Below, piece after piece: positions 63,201-64,000 of a stretch of 64,000 bases of DNA. The translations under genes and the position numbers were made by a program. Source of the stretch: Paramecium sonneborni (lineage: Eukaryota > Ciliophora > Oligohymenophorea > Peniculida > Parameciidae). Each line of letters opens with the position of its first letter. The first letter of the stretch is position 1. The stretch lies in contig CAJJDN010000086.1 in the NCBI GenBank assembly GCA_905182985.1, positions 194,483-258,482 on the forward strand. Direction: 5' to 3'. The notes under the pieces were generated by a model that was given only the letters and a program-made list of their open reading frames with translations, had not been told where the DNA came from and ran no database searches.

Positions 63201-64000
63201 GAATACATATGCAAATGTAAGTAAGAAAGTAGAACCAAAGAAAAAGAAGGTGGCAGAAATGATGGCAATATTAGATTAGGCAAATAAAGAATTAGCAGTT
63301 AAGGAAGGAGAACTTTTAAAAGTTAAATAGGCAGTTAAGAAATTATAGTAGGAGACAGCAGAAATGGCATAAAAGAAGCAAGATCTTGAAAACTTAAAAG
63401 AATTAACTGAAGCTAGATTAGATAGAGCATAGAAATTAATTAGTTTGACAGCATCAGAGGCTGAAAGATGGGCAAGAACAGTTGAAGAATTAGGAATTGC
63501 TATAATCAATTTAATAGGTGATGTATTTTTGGCAGCTGCATCTATTTCATATAATGGACCATTTACAGGACCGTATAGAAATGAATTAATTAATCATTGG
63601 ACAGAAAAGGTTAGAGAAGCATAAATTCCTGTATCTGAGAAATTTACATTAGTTGGTACACTTGGTGATCCATTATAATTGAGAGATTGGACAATTAATA
63701 AATTACCAAGTGATTCTGTTTCTTAGGAGAATTCTATTCTTGCTACTTAAGGATATAGATGGCCTTTAATGATTGATCCACAATAATAAGCTAATAATTG
63801 GATTAAGAGTTCTTTTTCTGCTCTTAAATTAAAAGTTGTTAAATTTTCAGATCCAAAATTTTAATCTGATATGAGATTATGTATTACTAATGGATATCCT
63901 ATTTTGATTTAAGATATTGAAGAGAATTTGGATCCATCAATTGAAACTATATTATAAAAATAATATAAAGAATCTGATGGTCGTATTTTAATTAAATTTG
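54257..64000 (+). CDS. Axonemal dynein heavy chain (3' end beyond window)
   Basis: The motor subunit of a ciliary dynein arm. ATG at 54257. Introns near the 5' end restore frame: one ending at 54342 (26 nt from 54317, or a shorter 17-nt option) and one of 24 nt ('GTATTTC...CATATAG') at about 54433-54456. After that the frame stays open to the window edge, over 3100 residues. The N-terminal tail (about 1450 residues) is followed by the AAA ring: AAA1 P-loop '[19 protein letters not shown]' (from 58891), '[19 protein letters not shown]', AAA2 'GNTNSGKTS' (59740), AAA3 'GPTGTGKSQ' (60805), AAA4 'GVGGSGKQS' (61858). The stalk coiled coil and microtubule-binding domain lie at about 62560-63480. 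AAA5 begins near the edge; the C-terminal part is missing. It resembles inner-arm single-headed dyneins, subtype unsure. Confidence 0.93.

Overview
This window is gene-dense, AT-rich DNA from a ciliate somatic (macronuclear) genome, most probably Paramecium or a close relative. Two things show this. First, essentially every gene reads through TAA and TAG, which fall at positions where glutamine fits, and ends only at TGA. Second, the genes are cut by tiny introns, mostly 20-33 nt and almost all GT...AG (usually GTA...TAG), which I placed by restoring frame and protein similarity. Genes lie on both strands with very short gaps, often 20-150 nt. I saw no telomere, no rRNA or tRNA gene, no transposon and no CRISPR array.

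Layout. 1-4.5 kb: small low-complexity genes and a coiled-coil gene on the minus strand. 4.66-8.3 kb: a membrane-anchored hybrid histidine kinase whose 3' half is present twice around a single N (almost certainly an unmerged contig overlap). 8.5-16.5 kb: a voltage/cyclic-nucleotide type K+ channel, phosphonopyruvate decarboxylase (phosphonolipid pathway), a TPR-like protein, sulfide:quinone oxidoreductase and a PH-like/kinase protein with a degenerate glycine loop. 17.2-28.6 kb: an unresolved coiled-coil gene, a kinesin, an atypical kinase, two tandem TTLL tubulin ligases of the TTLL3/glycylase type, an LRR-ankyrin protein and a LYR-motif protein. 28.7-33.2 kb: a disrupted membrane-protein gene, a UBC/RWD-like protein, a CAMK-like kinase and an Arc1p/AIMP1-type tRNA-binding protein. 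33.3-42.5 kb: a 1080-residue Gln/Asn-rich coiled-coil protein and a BLM10/PA200-type proteasome activator. 43-49.7 kb: a 2-oxoglutarate/Fe(II) oxygenase, an enhancer-of-polycomb-like protein, ribosomal protein eS12, a B-box protein, a membrane protein and another coiled-coil protein. 49.8-64 kb: glycogen debranching enzyme (minus) and an axonemal dynein heavy chain (plus) that runs off the window.

There is no operon logic; neighbours are mostly unrelated, as expected for a ciliate. A loose ciliary theme is visible (kinesin, two tubulin glycylase-type TTLLs, dynein heavy chain). The rest is signalling, proteostasis and housekeeping metabolism.

Coordinates of multi-exon genes run from ATG to TGA. 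For most genes the spliced length I derived is an exact multiple of three. Three genes (about 17.2-18.1 kb, 28.7-29.6 kb, and both ends of the debranching enzyme) cannot be closed cleanly; in several of them the break sits at an A/T homopolymer, which suggests base-call errors as well as possible decay.
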